Below are positions 1 through 11,566 of a stretch of DNA of 64,000 bases, piece by piece (position 1 is the stretch's first letter; each line of letters begins with the position of its first letter). The DNA is taken from assembly GCA_025890175.1 (NCBI GenBank), contig JANPYM010000001.1, forward strand, positions 5,412,909-5,476,908, read 5' to 3'. Both the position numbers and the translations under genes were made by a program. The stretch is from Ciborinia camelliae. Its lineage: Eukaryota > Ascomycota > Leotiomycetes > Helotiales > Sclerotiniaceae. Under the pieces are notes generated by a model. That model was not told the origin of the DNA. It ran no database searches and was given only the letters and a program-made list of their open reading frames with translations.

Positions 1-440
1 AATTATGAATTATGAATTATGAAGGTGAGAATTGATGGGGATGAGAATATGGAGGTGAGAATTTGGAATTAATGGGGGTGAGAATTTGGAATTTGGAATT
101 AATGGGGATGAGAATTTGGAATTAATGGGGGTGAGAATTAATGGGGATGAGAGAAAGATTGCGCTGCTCTGCGCTGCTCTGCGCTGCTCTGCTCTGTTTT
201 TTTTCAATAATAATCCAATATATTTTATTTTATCTCTCATATCACATCTCACATCTCTTATATCTCATTATATGCATGTATCTTGGGGTATAGGTATCTT
301 GGGGTATAGATGTTTAGGAAGTAGGGAAGTTGGGGGGTAGATGTATTTAGGAAGTAGGGAAGTAGGGGGGTAGGGAAGTAGGGAAGTTGGGAAGTAGGGG
401 GGTAGGGAAGTTGGGGGGTAGGGAAGTAGGGGGGTAGGTT

Positions 441-584
441 ATGGATTGATGGATTGATGGATTGATAGATTGATGGATTGATGGATTGATGGATTGATGG
501 ATTGATGGATTGAGTGATTGATGGATTCCTGGATTGATGGATTGATGGATTGATGGATTGATGGATTGATGGATTGATGGATTG
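441..584 (+). repeat. Octamer minisatellite (GGATTGAT)n
   Basis: About 17 head-to-tail copies of an 8-bp unit, with two imperfect units near 511-530. It lies immediately after a GTAGGG-rich array. It is read through in all frames as a repeat peptide and is not coding. Confidence 0.9.
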
Positions 585-2718
585 CAGTGTTCAGCTTGAG
601 TATAATTCAATTAGAATGGAGAATGGATGTGGAATATGGAATGGATGTAATGTGTTGGGTATGGAAGGGAGGTATGGGGAGGGAGGTATGGGGAGGGAGG
701 TATGGGGAGGGAGGTATGGGGGTATGGGATATGGGGGTACGGGGGGACGGGGGTATGGGGAGGGAGGTATGGGATATGGGAGGTTTATATAATTATATAA
801 TATAATATAATATGATGTGATATGATATAATGTGAAACACAATCCTGAAACGAAGATAGGACGTGTTTGAACGTGTTTGGGATATGTTTGGGATGTGGAA
901 TGAATTTGGAACTTCCAAATGTATTATATTAATAGGTTGAGGAATAAAGATTTTTGGGAAGTTTAGGGTTTATAATAAGGTGGGATGGTGGGATGGTGGT
1001 TGGAGATGCGGGGTTTGGGGTTTATTGGAGATGGGGGGTTTGGATTGGAAGGGTTGAAAGATTTTATAAGGTGGAAAAATTGAATGGTTTATATAATCAA
1101 TTGGGATTGAAATTGTAAAAAGGTAATTATTATTGGTTTTATAGGTTAGGTTTGGGGAGGGAGATTTGTGGGGGGGTTTATAGGATGGGGTTTATAGAGG
1201 TGGATCTATGAGGGGGTTTATGGAGATGGTATGGAGGTGGTATGGAGTGCTGATTTGATGATCTAATGATCTGATGATCGTCTGTAGGGTTTGATTGTGT
1301 AGGGAGGGGAGGGATATTCATGAAAATGTAAAACATAAGGATTTGCGAAGGATTTGGAGGAAGAAAGAAGGGTTATTTATGGAAAGAAGGTTTATGGGGA
1401 GGAAGGTAGGGAAGGAAGGTAGTAATAGGGGAGAAGGAAAAGAAAAGAAGGTTTATTGACAGAAGTAAGAGAGTGAGTGGGTATATGTATGCATGTATGC
1501 ATGCATGAATGAATTTGTTTCGAGGTTAATGCGGAGGGTTTGCAGAGGTTATAAAAAAGTTATAGAGAGGTTATGTTATGGATTCTATAAATGCTATTAT
1601 TGAGTAGGTATATTAAATAATTGAGAATCGGAATGAGAATCAAAAAAGTAGAATTATAAAGAATCGATTTGATTTCATTTGATTTGATTTGATTTGATTT
1701 GATTTTTATTCAATGATTGAGTAATATATGAATAAATATGGAAAAGGGAATGTTTATTTTCGAAGTCTTTATATGTAATAAGATGGGTAGGTAGGTATCA
1801 ATATATAAGAGATTATTTAATGCTTTGTAATGCACAATTGAGATATAGTATATTTTCATACCTACCTATCTACCTACCTAGTAGGTATCTATTATACAAC
1901 GAGTAAGGCGCAACTTAGCGCAGCGTAGTGAATAACACTTCTATCCTATTATGAAATCCAAGTATTAGTCTCGTCTCATCTTGTCTCATCTCATCTTGTC
2001 TCATCTCATCTCGTCTCATAACTCCGTCGAGTAAATAAATTAACCTTTCGCTTCAACATAACGCATTAATTATACATTATGCATTGATCGCCAATCTTCA
2101 CCCGTTACTCTAATGGTTTTATCGTTAATTGGCATGGGCATTGGTATTGGGACTCCAACTTCGGGTTTTTTGGAGGGGGGTGGAGGGGGGGGCTGTAGGT
2201 TGGTAGGTAGGTAGGTATTAGGTAGATATTCATATTCATTCATATTCATGCATAAGGTAGATAGGTAGGTAGATATTCATGCCTTGGATTTCATTTCGTT
2301 TCTTTTCATTTCTGCATTCTTTTTCATTTTATTTCATCTTTCTTTTTCATTTCATTCTTTTTAGATTTTTGGGATTTGAGGATTGGATTTAAGGATTGGA
2401 TTTAAGGATCGGGACTGCTGGACTGCTCGATCGATCGATCTTTTGATTTGAGTTGAATTTGATTTGAGTTGAATTTAGTTGAAGTTGAAGTTGAGTTTGG
2501 ATTTGAGTTTGGATTTGGATTTGGATTTGGATTTGGATTGGGATTTCTTGGGTGGTGACTGGTAACTGGTAACTTGGGATTTTTAGAGTCGGAAAGTCTT
2601 TCTTTTACTTGGGGTTTAACTTGAAAAAAAAGAGTGAGTGTGTGTGTGTGGACGGGCGATTTTTGAGAGAGAGAGAGAGAGATCGTGTGTGTGTGCGTCG
2701 GTCGGTCAGTCATTCTTT

Positions 2719-2817
2719 TGGAAATTTGGAAATTTGGAAGTTTGGAAATTTGGAAGTTTGGAAGTTTGGAAGTTTGGAAGTTTGGAAGTTTGGAAGTTTG
2801 GAAGTTTGGAAGTTTGG
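2719..2817 (+). repeat. Octamer minisatellite (GGAAGTTT)n
   Basis: About 12 copies of an 8-bp unit; the first few contain AATTT variants. It lies about 230 bp upstream of the MFS start codon, so it may sit in or next to the promoter. Confidence 0.9.
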
Positions 2818-3049
2818 ATAGGTACCTAGGTATTCGATATCAAGAGTCGATTTTTCGGGATCATTTTATTACGAGTCAACCGCTATACGAAGAAAAGAAA
2901 CCGAACATTGGAGAGAAGAGAAGGAAATAGATCTTCAATTGAAGATATTACAGGTGATTGATTGGAAGGAGAAGAGTATTCCAATCAACATCGAAAGCAT
3001 TTCACGAATTACGAAATAGATCTAGAGAATAGGGAGTACACAGTCAATC

Positions 3050-5154
3050 ATGACATCTATAACGAAACCAAGACCCGTCCTTTCGAGAAATCCGACGGAA
3101 GAAAGTATTGTTGATGATGGGATGAAAGGGAAATTGAAGAGGGATACTATTAGTGGGAAGTTGAAGTTTTGGTCGGGAAATCAGGGGAGTGGGAATGGGA
3201 TTGAGAATGGGAATGGATTTGGGGAGATATTGAATAATGAGGAATTTAAGAAGATGGATAAGGGAAACTTTAAGACTGATGGGGAATTTGTCACTGGCAA
3301 GGATTTTGATATGGAGAAGAAGGATTTGGGGGAATGGGAGTTCAGTCAGGATTCGAGGGTCGATCCGTTGGTATGTTTTACTTATTCTTACTCTTCTCGC
3401 TCATCCTATCTCTATTGAGTGGGAAGATGTAGGAGATAGAGGAGATTAAGAGATAAAGTAAACTAACACGCAACAGAATTGGTCACCTCAACGTAAAACC
3501 CTCGCATTTTTCACCCTCTGTCTCGCTTTCTCCATAGTGGGCATGCAACGTCTGATGTTCGTCTCGGTGAACGCCATCATCACGACACAATTTTCGATAT
3601 CCTCTACGCAAACTGCAGCATTAACCGGAATTGCATTTATCTTCTCGGCGATCAGTAGTCCGTTCTGGGAAATGTTGAGTATGAAGATGGGAAAGAGAGG
3701 GATTTTTATCTTTTCTAGTGGCTTGATGTTGGTCGGTAGTTTGTGGAATATGCATGTTGGGAGTTTTGGACAGTTTTTGGTGGGGAGGATGATGGAGGGG
3801 GTGGGGTGGGGTGCTTTTGAGGGGTTGGTGGGTGGTGCGGTGGGAGAAATGTATTTTGTAAGTTTTCTTCCTTTTGCTTCTCTTTCTTGTATCATTGGTG
3901 TTGGAAGTTAGAAATATATATGGAAGTAAGAAAGACGTACTAATCATAAGACAGAAATCACAACTCCCCATTCGCCTAACAATCCTCTCAACAATCGACC
4001 TCTTCTTCACTTGGGGAACCCCAATCATCGGTGGATATTTAAGTCAAACAGTCGGTGGCTATGGAAATCAAATTATGGTTATGAATATTGTCCAAGTATT
4101 TTCAATCCTCCTTTTGATCATCGCTTTCCCGGAAACATCTTTCAACCGCTCTTCTCACCCAACTCCTCCCACATCTCTTCCACCCACAGGAACCCTTAAA
4201 ACCTGGCTAAAAACCCTACATCTCATGCCATACTGGGGAAAGCCTAGCAAGGAAGAATTATTAAAGCCATTAAACGGACTTATCTCTCCCATCACACTCC
4301 TCACCTTCCTATTCGCATCATTACCCATCGCATCCACCTACGCAATCGCCCTCTCACTCTCAGGTTTCCTCTCCGCATCCCCACTCTTCACCTTCCCAAG
4401 TCAAATCGGATATATCTTCACCGGACCTTTTCTCCTCTCCACCACATCCTACGGCCTCCTCTCCTTCATCTCACCCGGAAAATCCATCTGCACATCTTCA
4501 GAGAAGTCATCCGGTGTCTCCCCAACACGTGCCCTCCGTATCGCTCTCCCAGGCTTGATCTTCTTCACCACCGGCATCATCGCTTTCTCCCAATACGTAT
4601 CCATGACGCTCATCCCTCAGACAATGGAGGTTCATCATACGGTCTTCGTCGTGGCCAATCCGGCGATGGATTTAAGTTTACGCGTGGTTAGTCTCGCGCT
4701 CGGAGTCGCGGTTGCGGGGTCAACTTTCTTGGGATTCGCAGTCGAGAGATATTTTCTTATTTTTCAGGGTCTGCGAGGGATGAGGGGGGATGCACGGGAT
4801 GCGGGGAGAGAAAGAGGAAGAGAAATGGGAAGAGGAAGTGGAAAAAGAGGCTTGAAGAGATCTCATCACGTTTTGCAAAATCTCCTCACGGGTTCCGTCA
4901 TCATCGCATGGCCTCATTGGATCGAAGGCGCTCCGATTGAGAAGAACATGGGTGATGGGGTTATGGTTATGGGGTTGAGGGATACGGGGCTGGGCGTGGG
5001 TGTTTTTGCGGCGGTTTGGGGGTTGCTGGTTGTGGGTGGGTTGTGGATGCTTGGGGAGAGGATTGCGGGGATGGGGGTGGGGATGAGGAGAGAGGAGGGA
5101 AGAGGGGTGGAGGGTCAAGAGGCGGTTTATATCATTAAACCGTTGGAGGTTTGA
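3050..5154 (+). CDS. MFS transporter (drug/proton antiporter-like), three exons
   Basis: Predicted plasma-membrane or organelle exporter of the major facilitator superfamily. Exons inferred: 3050-3370, 3477-3857 and 3955-5154, all phase 0, giving 633 residues. Both introns have GT/AG ends and visible branch sites (ACTAAC near 3462, TACTAAT near 3938). The first exon is a hydrophilic, Gly/Lys-rich N-terminus. Exon 2 opens with NWSPQRK, the usual fungal signature just before the first membrane helix, followed by hydrophobic helices and the loop KMGKRG. The segment GRMMEGVGWGAFEGLVGG matches the helix 4 region. Exon 3 continues with FFTWGTPIIGGYLSQ and ends YIIKPLEV. A Gly/Arg-rich loop (about residues 510-540) separates late helices. 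The substrate cannot be told. The final 116 bases lie inside the segment repeated beyond the assembly gap, but this copy of the gene is complete. Confidence 0.85.
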
Positions 5155-6790
5155 AATTTGAAATTTGAGGGCGGGCTGCGTGCGCGCATTTATATACGGG
5201 ATTTGGGAATTGGGAATTGGGAATTGCAATTGGGATTGCACGGACGGATGCATACATAGAATATTATTATACCTAGGGGATTCGAAGGCATACTTGGCAA
5301 CGGAGTTTGGTTCTTCTTATGTATGGGTTGGTAATTACCTCATTTAAGTTATTTAACCTGGCATGGAGTTGTTGTTATATTATTATTATTATTATTATTG
5401 TAGATAGATAGATAGATAGTTTAAATACCGATTAGTGCCTAGTAATTATGTTGAGAATTATATACTTTTTGGACTCGCATTTTCCCTTGCTTTTTTTTTC
5501 TCTCTTACGCATATGCATATAGAGAGAGAAAAGAAATTAAAGGTCTGTTTACTCTTTTATATTATATCATATCATCACATCACAACACAAAATATCCCAC
5601 AAACCTTTATCTCAAATCATCCATCCCCATCCCATTCCTATCCCCACTCCTCATTTGCCCACTTACTCATCCACATCCACATCCATATCCACATCCACTC
5701 ACCTATCTATAGATATAAAGTCCAGGTATAGGTGGAACCGGGAAGCTTCTTGAGGCTCATCGCATCGCATTGAACCCAGAAAATAGAAATTAGGGATTGT
5801 GTGGTTGCGTGGTTGGATGGTTTGGTGGTTAAATGGTTGGGAATGCTGTTTTGATTATAATTTCTTTTGGGGGGAGAGGAAAGGGGGATGAGAGGAGGGG
5901 ATGAGAGGGGGGAGGAAGGTGGGAGAGGGGATGGGATGGGATGGGATGAGGGAAAAGGGGAGAGGGGAAAGGGAATGAGAAAATGAGAGAGGATTGGATT
6001 GGATGGGATGGGATGGGATGAGTTCAAGTGATCATTTCCATCTTTTCTTTCCTTTATACCTCGTAGTACCTAGTAATACCTACAACCTCACCTACTACCC
6101 CACCGATTCATCTCCATTTCAATTTCCATTTCCATTTTCATTATGATATCATATATAACTCCATTACTATCATTATCACTATTATTATTATATAACTCCA
6201 TCATCATCATCACACAACCTCTCACCATCGCCATCCGATCTAGATATCTCCATCCAATCCCCCCCCCAAACCCAACCAACAACCAACAACCTTCACGTTC
6301 CAGTCTTTTTTTTTCCCCAGCAGAAAAAAAATGTTTCCTCAGTAAAGTCTGGTCTGGAGTTTCTTGACCTCTTTTGATTGCATTGTAAGATACATCTGGG
6401 CATATATATATATACCTAGGTATTAAGAATATGACTCTACTTAGAATATACGAGAGCATAGGATCGGATTGCTTGTAGGAATCTTAGAATCCGCTATCGC
6501 ATTTTTATAAATATCTATCTATCTATATATAAAGTATCTTCATTCATTCACATTCACTACAGTACCCCGCACCTTCCCACTACCCCGCATCCAACCATTA
6601 ATCCATGCTCAAATCTTCATTAATTAGTATAGTCTTGGAAGACTGAGTTTTTGCGTTTATATAAACCCACCAATTCCCCCGAGTTGAGATTCTTGTTTTC
6701 GATATGCATGATATTCAGAGCTTAAAGATAAAGAGGTACAGAGCAACAAAGTAAAGTGAAGCAAAGCAAAGCAAAGCAAAGCAAAGCAAT
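5039..6790 (+). repeat. Segment repeated across the gap, copy 1
   Basis: These 1,752 bases recur at 6801-8548 and appear identical by eye except for one C-run (nine C here near 6259, five C in the second copy). The copy holds the last 116 bases of the MFS gene plus its 3' flank. No other gene is seen in it; it contains microsatellites (ATT, GATA, CACATC, GGGAT) and a TATA-type (AT)n. It ends in a GCAAA pentamer run directly against the N gap. Confidence 0.95.
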
Positions 6791-6800
6791 NNNNNNNNNN
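6791..6800. other. Assembly gap (10 N)
   Basis: Ten N of probably arbitrary size. The sequence right of the gap restarts about 1.75 kb back, at the base equivalent to 5039. The most likely reading is two overlapping contig ends that were scaffolded without merging. Confidence 0.95.
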
Positions 6801-8548
6801 GGTTGTGGATGCTTGGGGAGAGGATTGCGGGGATGGGGGTGGGGATGAGGAGAGAGGAGGGAAGAGGGGTGGAGGGTCAAGAGGCGGTTTATATCATTAA
6901 ACCGTTGGAGGTTTGAAATTTGAAATTTGAGGGCGGGCTGCGTGCGCGCATTTATATACGGGATTTGGGAATTGGGAATTGGGAATTGCAATTGGGATTG
7001 CACGGACGGATGCATACATAGAATATTATTATACCTAGGGGATTCGAAGGCATACTTGGCAACGGAGTTTGGTTCTTCTTATGTATGGGTTGGTAATTAC
7101 CTCATTTAAGTTATTTAACCTGGCATGGAGTTGTTGTTATATTATTATTATTATTATTATTGTAGATAGATAGATAGATAGTTTAAATACCGATTAGTGC
7201 CTAGTAATTATGTTGAGAATTATATACTTTTTGGACTCGCATTTTCCCTTGCTTTTTTTTTCTCTCTTACGCATATGCATATAGAGAGAGAAAAGAAATT
7301 AAAGGTCTGTTTACTCTTTTATATTATATCATATCATCACATCACAACACAAAATATCCCACAAACCTTTATCTCAAATCATCCATCCCCATCCCATTCC
7401 TATCCCCACTCCTCATTTGCCCACTTACTCATCCACATCCACATCCATATCCACATCCACTCACCTATCTATAGATATAAAGTCCAGGTATAGGTGGAAC
7501 CGGGAAGCTTCTTGAGGCTCATCGCATCGCATTGAACCCAGAAAATAGAAATTAGGGATTGTGTGGTTGCGTGGTTGGATGGTTTGGTGGTTAAATGGTT
7601 GGGAATGCTGTTTTGATTATAATTTCTTTTGGGGGGAGAGGAAAGGGGGATGAGAGGAGGGGATGAGAGGGGGGAGGAAGGTGGGAGAGGGGATGGGATG
7701 GGATGGGATGAGGGAAAAGGGGAGAGGGGAAAGGGAATGAGAAAATGAGAGAGGATTGGATTGGATGGGATGGGATGGGATGAGTTCAAGTGATCATTTC
7801 CATCTTTTCTTTCCTTTATACCTCGTAGTACCTAGTAATACCTACAACCTCACCTACTACCCCACCGATTCATCTCCATTTCAATTTCCATTTCCATTTT
7901 CATTATGATATCATATATAACTCCATTACTATCATTATCACTATTATTATTATATAACTCCATCATCATCATCACACAACCTCTCACCATCGCCATCCGA
8001 TCTAGATATCTCCATCCAATCCCCCAAACCCAACCAACAACCAACAACCTTCACGTTCCAGTCTTTTTTTTTCCCCAGCAGAAAAAAAATGTTTCCTCAG
8101 TAAAGTCTGGTCTGGAGTTTCTTGACCTCTTTTGATTGCATTGTAAGATACATCTGGGCATATATATATATACCTAGGTATTAAGAATATGACTCTACTT
8201 AGAATATACGAGAGCATAGGATCGGATTGCTTGTAGGAATCTTAGAATCCGCTATCGCATTTTTATAAATATCTATCTATCTATATATAAAGTATCTTCA
8301 TTCATTCACATTCACTACAGTACCCCGCACCTTCCCACTACCCCGCATCCAACCATTAATCCATGCTCAAATCTTCATTAATTAGTATAGTCTTGGAAGA
8401 CTGAGTTTTTGCGTTTATATAAACCCACCAATTCCCCCGAGTTGAGATTCTTGTTTTCGATATGCATGATATTCAGAGCTTAAAGATAAAGAGGTACAGA
8501 GCAACAAAGTAAAGTGAAGCAAAGCAAAGCAAAGCAAAGCAAAGCAAT
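6801..8548 (+). repeat. Segment repeated across the gap, copy 2
   Basis: Second copy of 5039-6790, 4 bases shorter because of a shorter C-run near 8020. The first 116 bases are the 3' end of the MFS coding sequence without its beginning, so this is not a second gene. It continues past the GCAAA pentamers into unique sequence at 8549, which shows which copy joins the right-hand sequence. Confidence 0.95.
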
Positions 8549-10900
8549 GAAGTTAGTTGGTTGGTTGGTTGGTTTTTTATCTTATTTGGATGTGTGTTGG
8601 TTGATGCCAAACAACTCTTATTGTATTGGTTGCTGGTTACTGGATATTTATGCTATTTTCGTCGTTTGGAAGTTTCTATTTTCATCTGGTCTTTTTTATA
8701 TTTGTTTTGTGATTCGGTGCGGTGTAGTGTCGCTGTCGTGGTTACTTGTTTTTGCTATTGCTATTGCTATTTTCATCATCATCCAAGGAAATATTTCAAT
8801 AATCCCCTGTGCTCTGCGGGTCAAGACTTTGAAGTCAAAGTCGGGGTGTAAGAGAAACTTGGTATCAAACTGGAAGGATAGAGTATGTACAGATTCTTTG
8901 GTCATTATGTGGAGTTTTCCTTGGTATGCGTTTGGAATTCCAGTGCTTCTGTGCTTCTGGGTGAGGAATTCTGACTTGGTTTGGAGGAAGCGGGGAGCAG
9001 GGAAAAGAAGTGAATTTCCTCGTTACCCCTCTTCGTTTCACTCGTTTCCTGTTCCGGATGCCTTGATGCAATTAATGGTTACATTCAATATAGCGTGGAT
9101 ATCGCATGACGTTACACTACCGTACCGATATACCATATAATCATTCTGAAGATAGTACCTAGTTTCTGGCTATACAAAACTCCACGAGGTTGAAAAGGTT
9201 CACAGATCCGTCCCAACAGATCATTCAATATAATCTACAATTGGCATCAGATCGAAACACGAAACTTGAACCCTAAACCCACAGTTAGTTTCAACGGGGA
9301 AGGGGATTGCAACTGCAAGGACTTGCGCACCTGGAACTTTCCCTGCTCTCATATGTTGGATGGATGAGTGGTGGCTGAATTCAGAGTGAAACGCACTACA
9401 GAGTGCACAACGTATTGGACTATAAAATCGAATTGCAGAGTTTCTTCTTTCAGGGGTTTATAAAACTAAATCATCCACATCCTATTGGTTCGTTTCATGG
9501 GTTGTATTGTGATCTCAACTCTATATTTAACATATTGATTGCCAGGATAATCGTTTAGACAAGAATATCCTATCACGAATCATCACATTCTCCTTTTTTT
9601 CCGTCCGAAGATTCTCATTTGGCTTTTTTGGCCGCCGGTATTGGAGATAGTTGTTGTTTACGTTGAGACGAGATGATAGTCGATGTGCATACTCGCTGTT
9701 TATATATATTTCACTACTTTTGAATCATGATGAGTTATCCAAGAGCCGGAATTTCACAACCCCCATTAAAAACCATCCCAAGAATTTCGGAACCATCAGA
9801 CTTCGTTTTGTACTCGTTCAATGTTTTGAGAATTTCTATGGTAGAGACTCGATTCCCTTCAAAACTTCCTGGTGAGAAATTAAGAAGAGAGATTAGGGGG
9901 GAGAGGAATTAACCCATTTACTCCTCTTATATACCTTGGTTTGTAAGATTATCTTACCTATTAGAAGTAAATTCCCTTCATTTCACAATGAATCCTTGGG
10001 TAGATTTGAGCATTATAGCGCCATTATACAAGAGACTCTTCAAGTCTATTGGGATCTACTAAACCAAAGTATATCTAATACACGACTACTAAGGGGAATT
10101 CTGTTGCCTTGACTGTTCAACATCTAGATGCTCTATATTCCATATTATCAATTTTCACTTATACAGATAACCCAGTCTAATCTTCTCCTTCTTACCTTTA
10201 GATGTATTGGATACTGTATTTATTGTCGTTTTGTTTATGATGAGGATTAAACGAGTAGTTTGATATTCGCTGTTAATACATATCTATGTCTCTCTCATGA
10301 CGATCTTACATCTAGAATCAAAATGCTGAGCGCTCCAGCTTGACTTGGTTGTAGACTCTTACAAGTGTTGAGAGCTTAAACTTCTGTTCCTTGGTTTTAG
10401 TTTCTGGGAATACAGTAGCTATCTCCTTCCGTTGATGCGGAAAATTCTTTTATGCTAGCTGTTTAGTATGGGGTGCGAGGAATATGGTGAATTAGTCTAT
10501 GGACTTCCCCTCCGTGTCTCCTCATTCCTCAGTATTCCACTACCATCTCTTTCTACCCCTCCCACCCACCTCACTATTAGCAATCACCACTCCCACTTCC
10601 AGACTTCGAGTACCTCAAGCTACCAAATCTCCTGTCGTAGGAAATCCTACTTCTATAAAACAAGTCCCTTCAATCAAGCTTGCTTAGAAGATTGTGTCAC
10701 AAAAGAAGTTTTGGAATTGGGGTTACATGTGCGTTCTTCAAGCTTTGTTCAACTGGATGGCTCAATAGTTTTATTTGAGTTGTTATCATTTGTAGGCACT
10801 ATGATTGTGGTACTGGTATAGAGGAAGCTCGCTTTGATGTCATCCAATGTTTTGTTCCTACTACTACTGGCGTTTGAAATACTTATTATCCGTTAATATA
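8549..10900. other. Intergenic, no gene recognised
   Basis: Open frames are present (for example 8514-9140 on +) but have no family motif, no convincing splice structure and Cys/Trp-rich composition that looks like translated intergenic DNA. CCCTAAACCC near 9270 is a single telomere-like string, too short to call. Nothing else stands out. Confidence 0.6.
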
Positions 10901-11566
10901 CAGTCAAAGACACTCAAACATAACAAAAAAAATAATTTCAACCAATTGAAATTTTTATAATACCAAAATATACAGAATAATTAAGAGAATTTATATATAC
11001 AATAATATTTATTATTCTATATATATTTGATTTAATATCAAATATATAATGAAATTATGTAATAACAAATAAAACTTAAGGCTTTCGTTTAATATTATAT
11101 TTTATTATCTAAAATTTTATTTTATTATTTAATTTTTTATATAATAAAATATTATTGTTTAAAATGATTAAACAAAATAAAGTTTTTGAAATATAGATTT
11201 GAAAAAAGAAAAAGGGAGAAAAGGAAGAAAAAAAAAATATTATATAATATTATTTGAATTTCAATTTTAAAGGTTTGAAATAATATAAAAGGATAGAGTA
11301 AAATTAAAAAAGTTCAATAATATATTTAGATTATATATAAATGATATTATCGATTTAATATAGTTTATATAATAGATTAAATAATTATATAACAATAAAT
11401 CAAATCTCGGGATTTTGTTTTTTGGGTTTTTAACGATTTTCCCATTAATATTTTAAAAATATTTTTATACCTATAAAATTAGTTTAGTATTCTACATATT
11501 TTGGTATAAAAAAAAATTCGATTAATTGAAATTATTTTTTTTGTCGTATTTAAGTGTCCTTGACTG
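10901..11566. mobile_element. AT-rich MITE-like element with ~80-bp inverted ends, TA target
   Basis: The first about 80 bases and the reverse complement of the last about 80 bases match: left CAGTCAAAGACACTC, right CAGTCAAGGACACTT, and the similarity continues through ACAAAAAAAATAATTTCAA and ATACCAAAATAT. TA flanks both ends (10899-10900 and 11567-11568), the target duplication of Tc1/mariner-type elements. At 666 bp it has no transposase reading frame and is extremely AT-rich inside. Differences between the arms are almost all C/T or G/A, as RIP would leave. I infer a non-autonomous Tc1/mariner-type derivative; the superfamily is suggested only by the TA duplication. Confidence 0.8.

Larger units (their letters stand above)
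1..3049. repeat. Gene-free low-complexity region with many tandem arrays
   Basis: No credible gene is visible. The stretch is a chain of simple arrays: degenerate GAATTTGGAATTAATGGGG units (about 40-145), GTAGGGAAGT-type units (about 325-440), an octamer array of GGATTGAT (441-584), 14-bp GGGAGGTATGGGGA units (about 664-720), GATTT pentamers (about 1672-1702), TCTCATCTTG-type units (about 1970-2020), GGATTT hexamers (about 2505-2545) and a GGAAGTTT octamer array (about 2720-2816). Open frames here are translations of the repeats (for example SIHQSINP or FGSLEVWK periodicities) and were not called as genes. The last 200 bases should hold the promoter and 5' leader of the MFS gene. Confidence 0.8.

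Noticed and set aside
347..842. Open frames with [18 protein letters not shown] or IPPYLPPHT repeats
   Set aside because: They are direct translations of octamer and 14-bp arrays and exist on both strands.
6722..7015. Reading frames crossing the N gap
   Set aside because: Artificial joins over a gap between unmerged contig ends.
8514..9140. 208-codon open frame on the plus strand
   Set aside because: It begins in the GCAAA microsatellite, has no ATG context or motif, and is Cys/Trp-rich like translated non-coding DNA.
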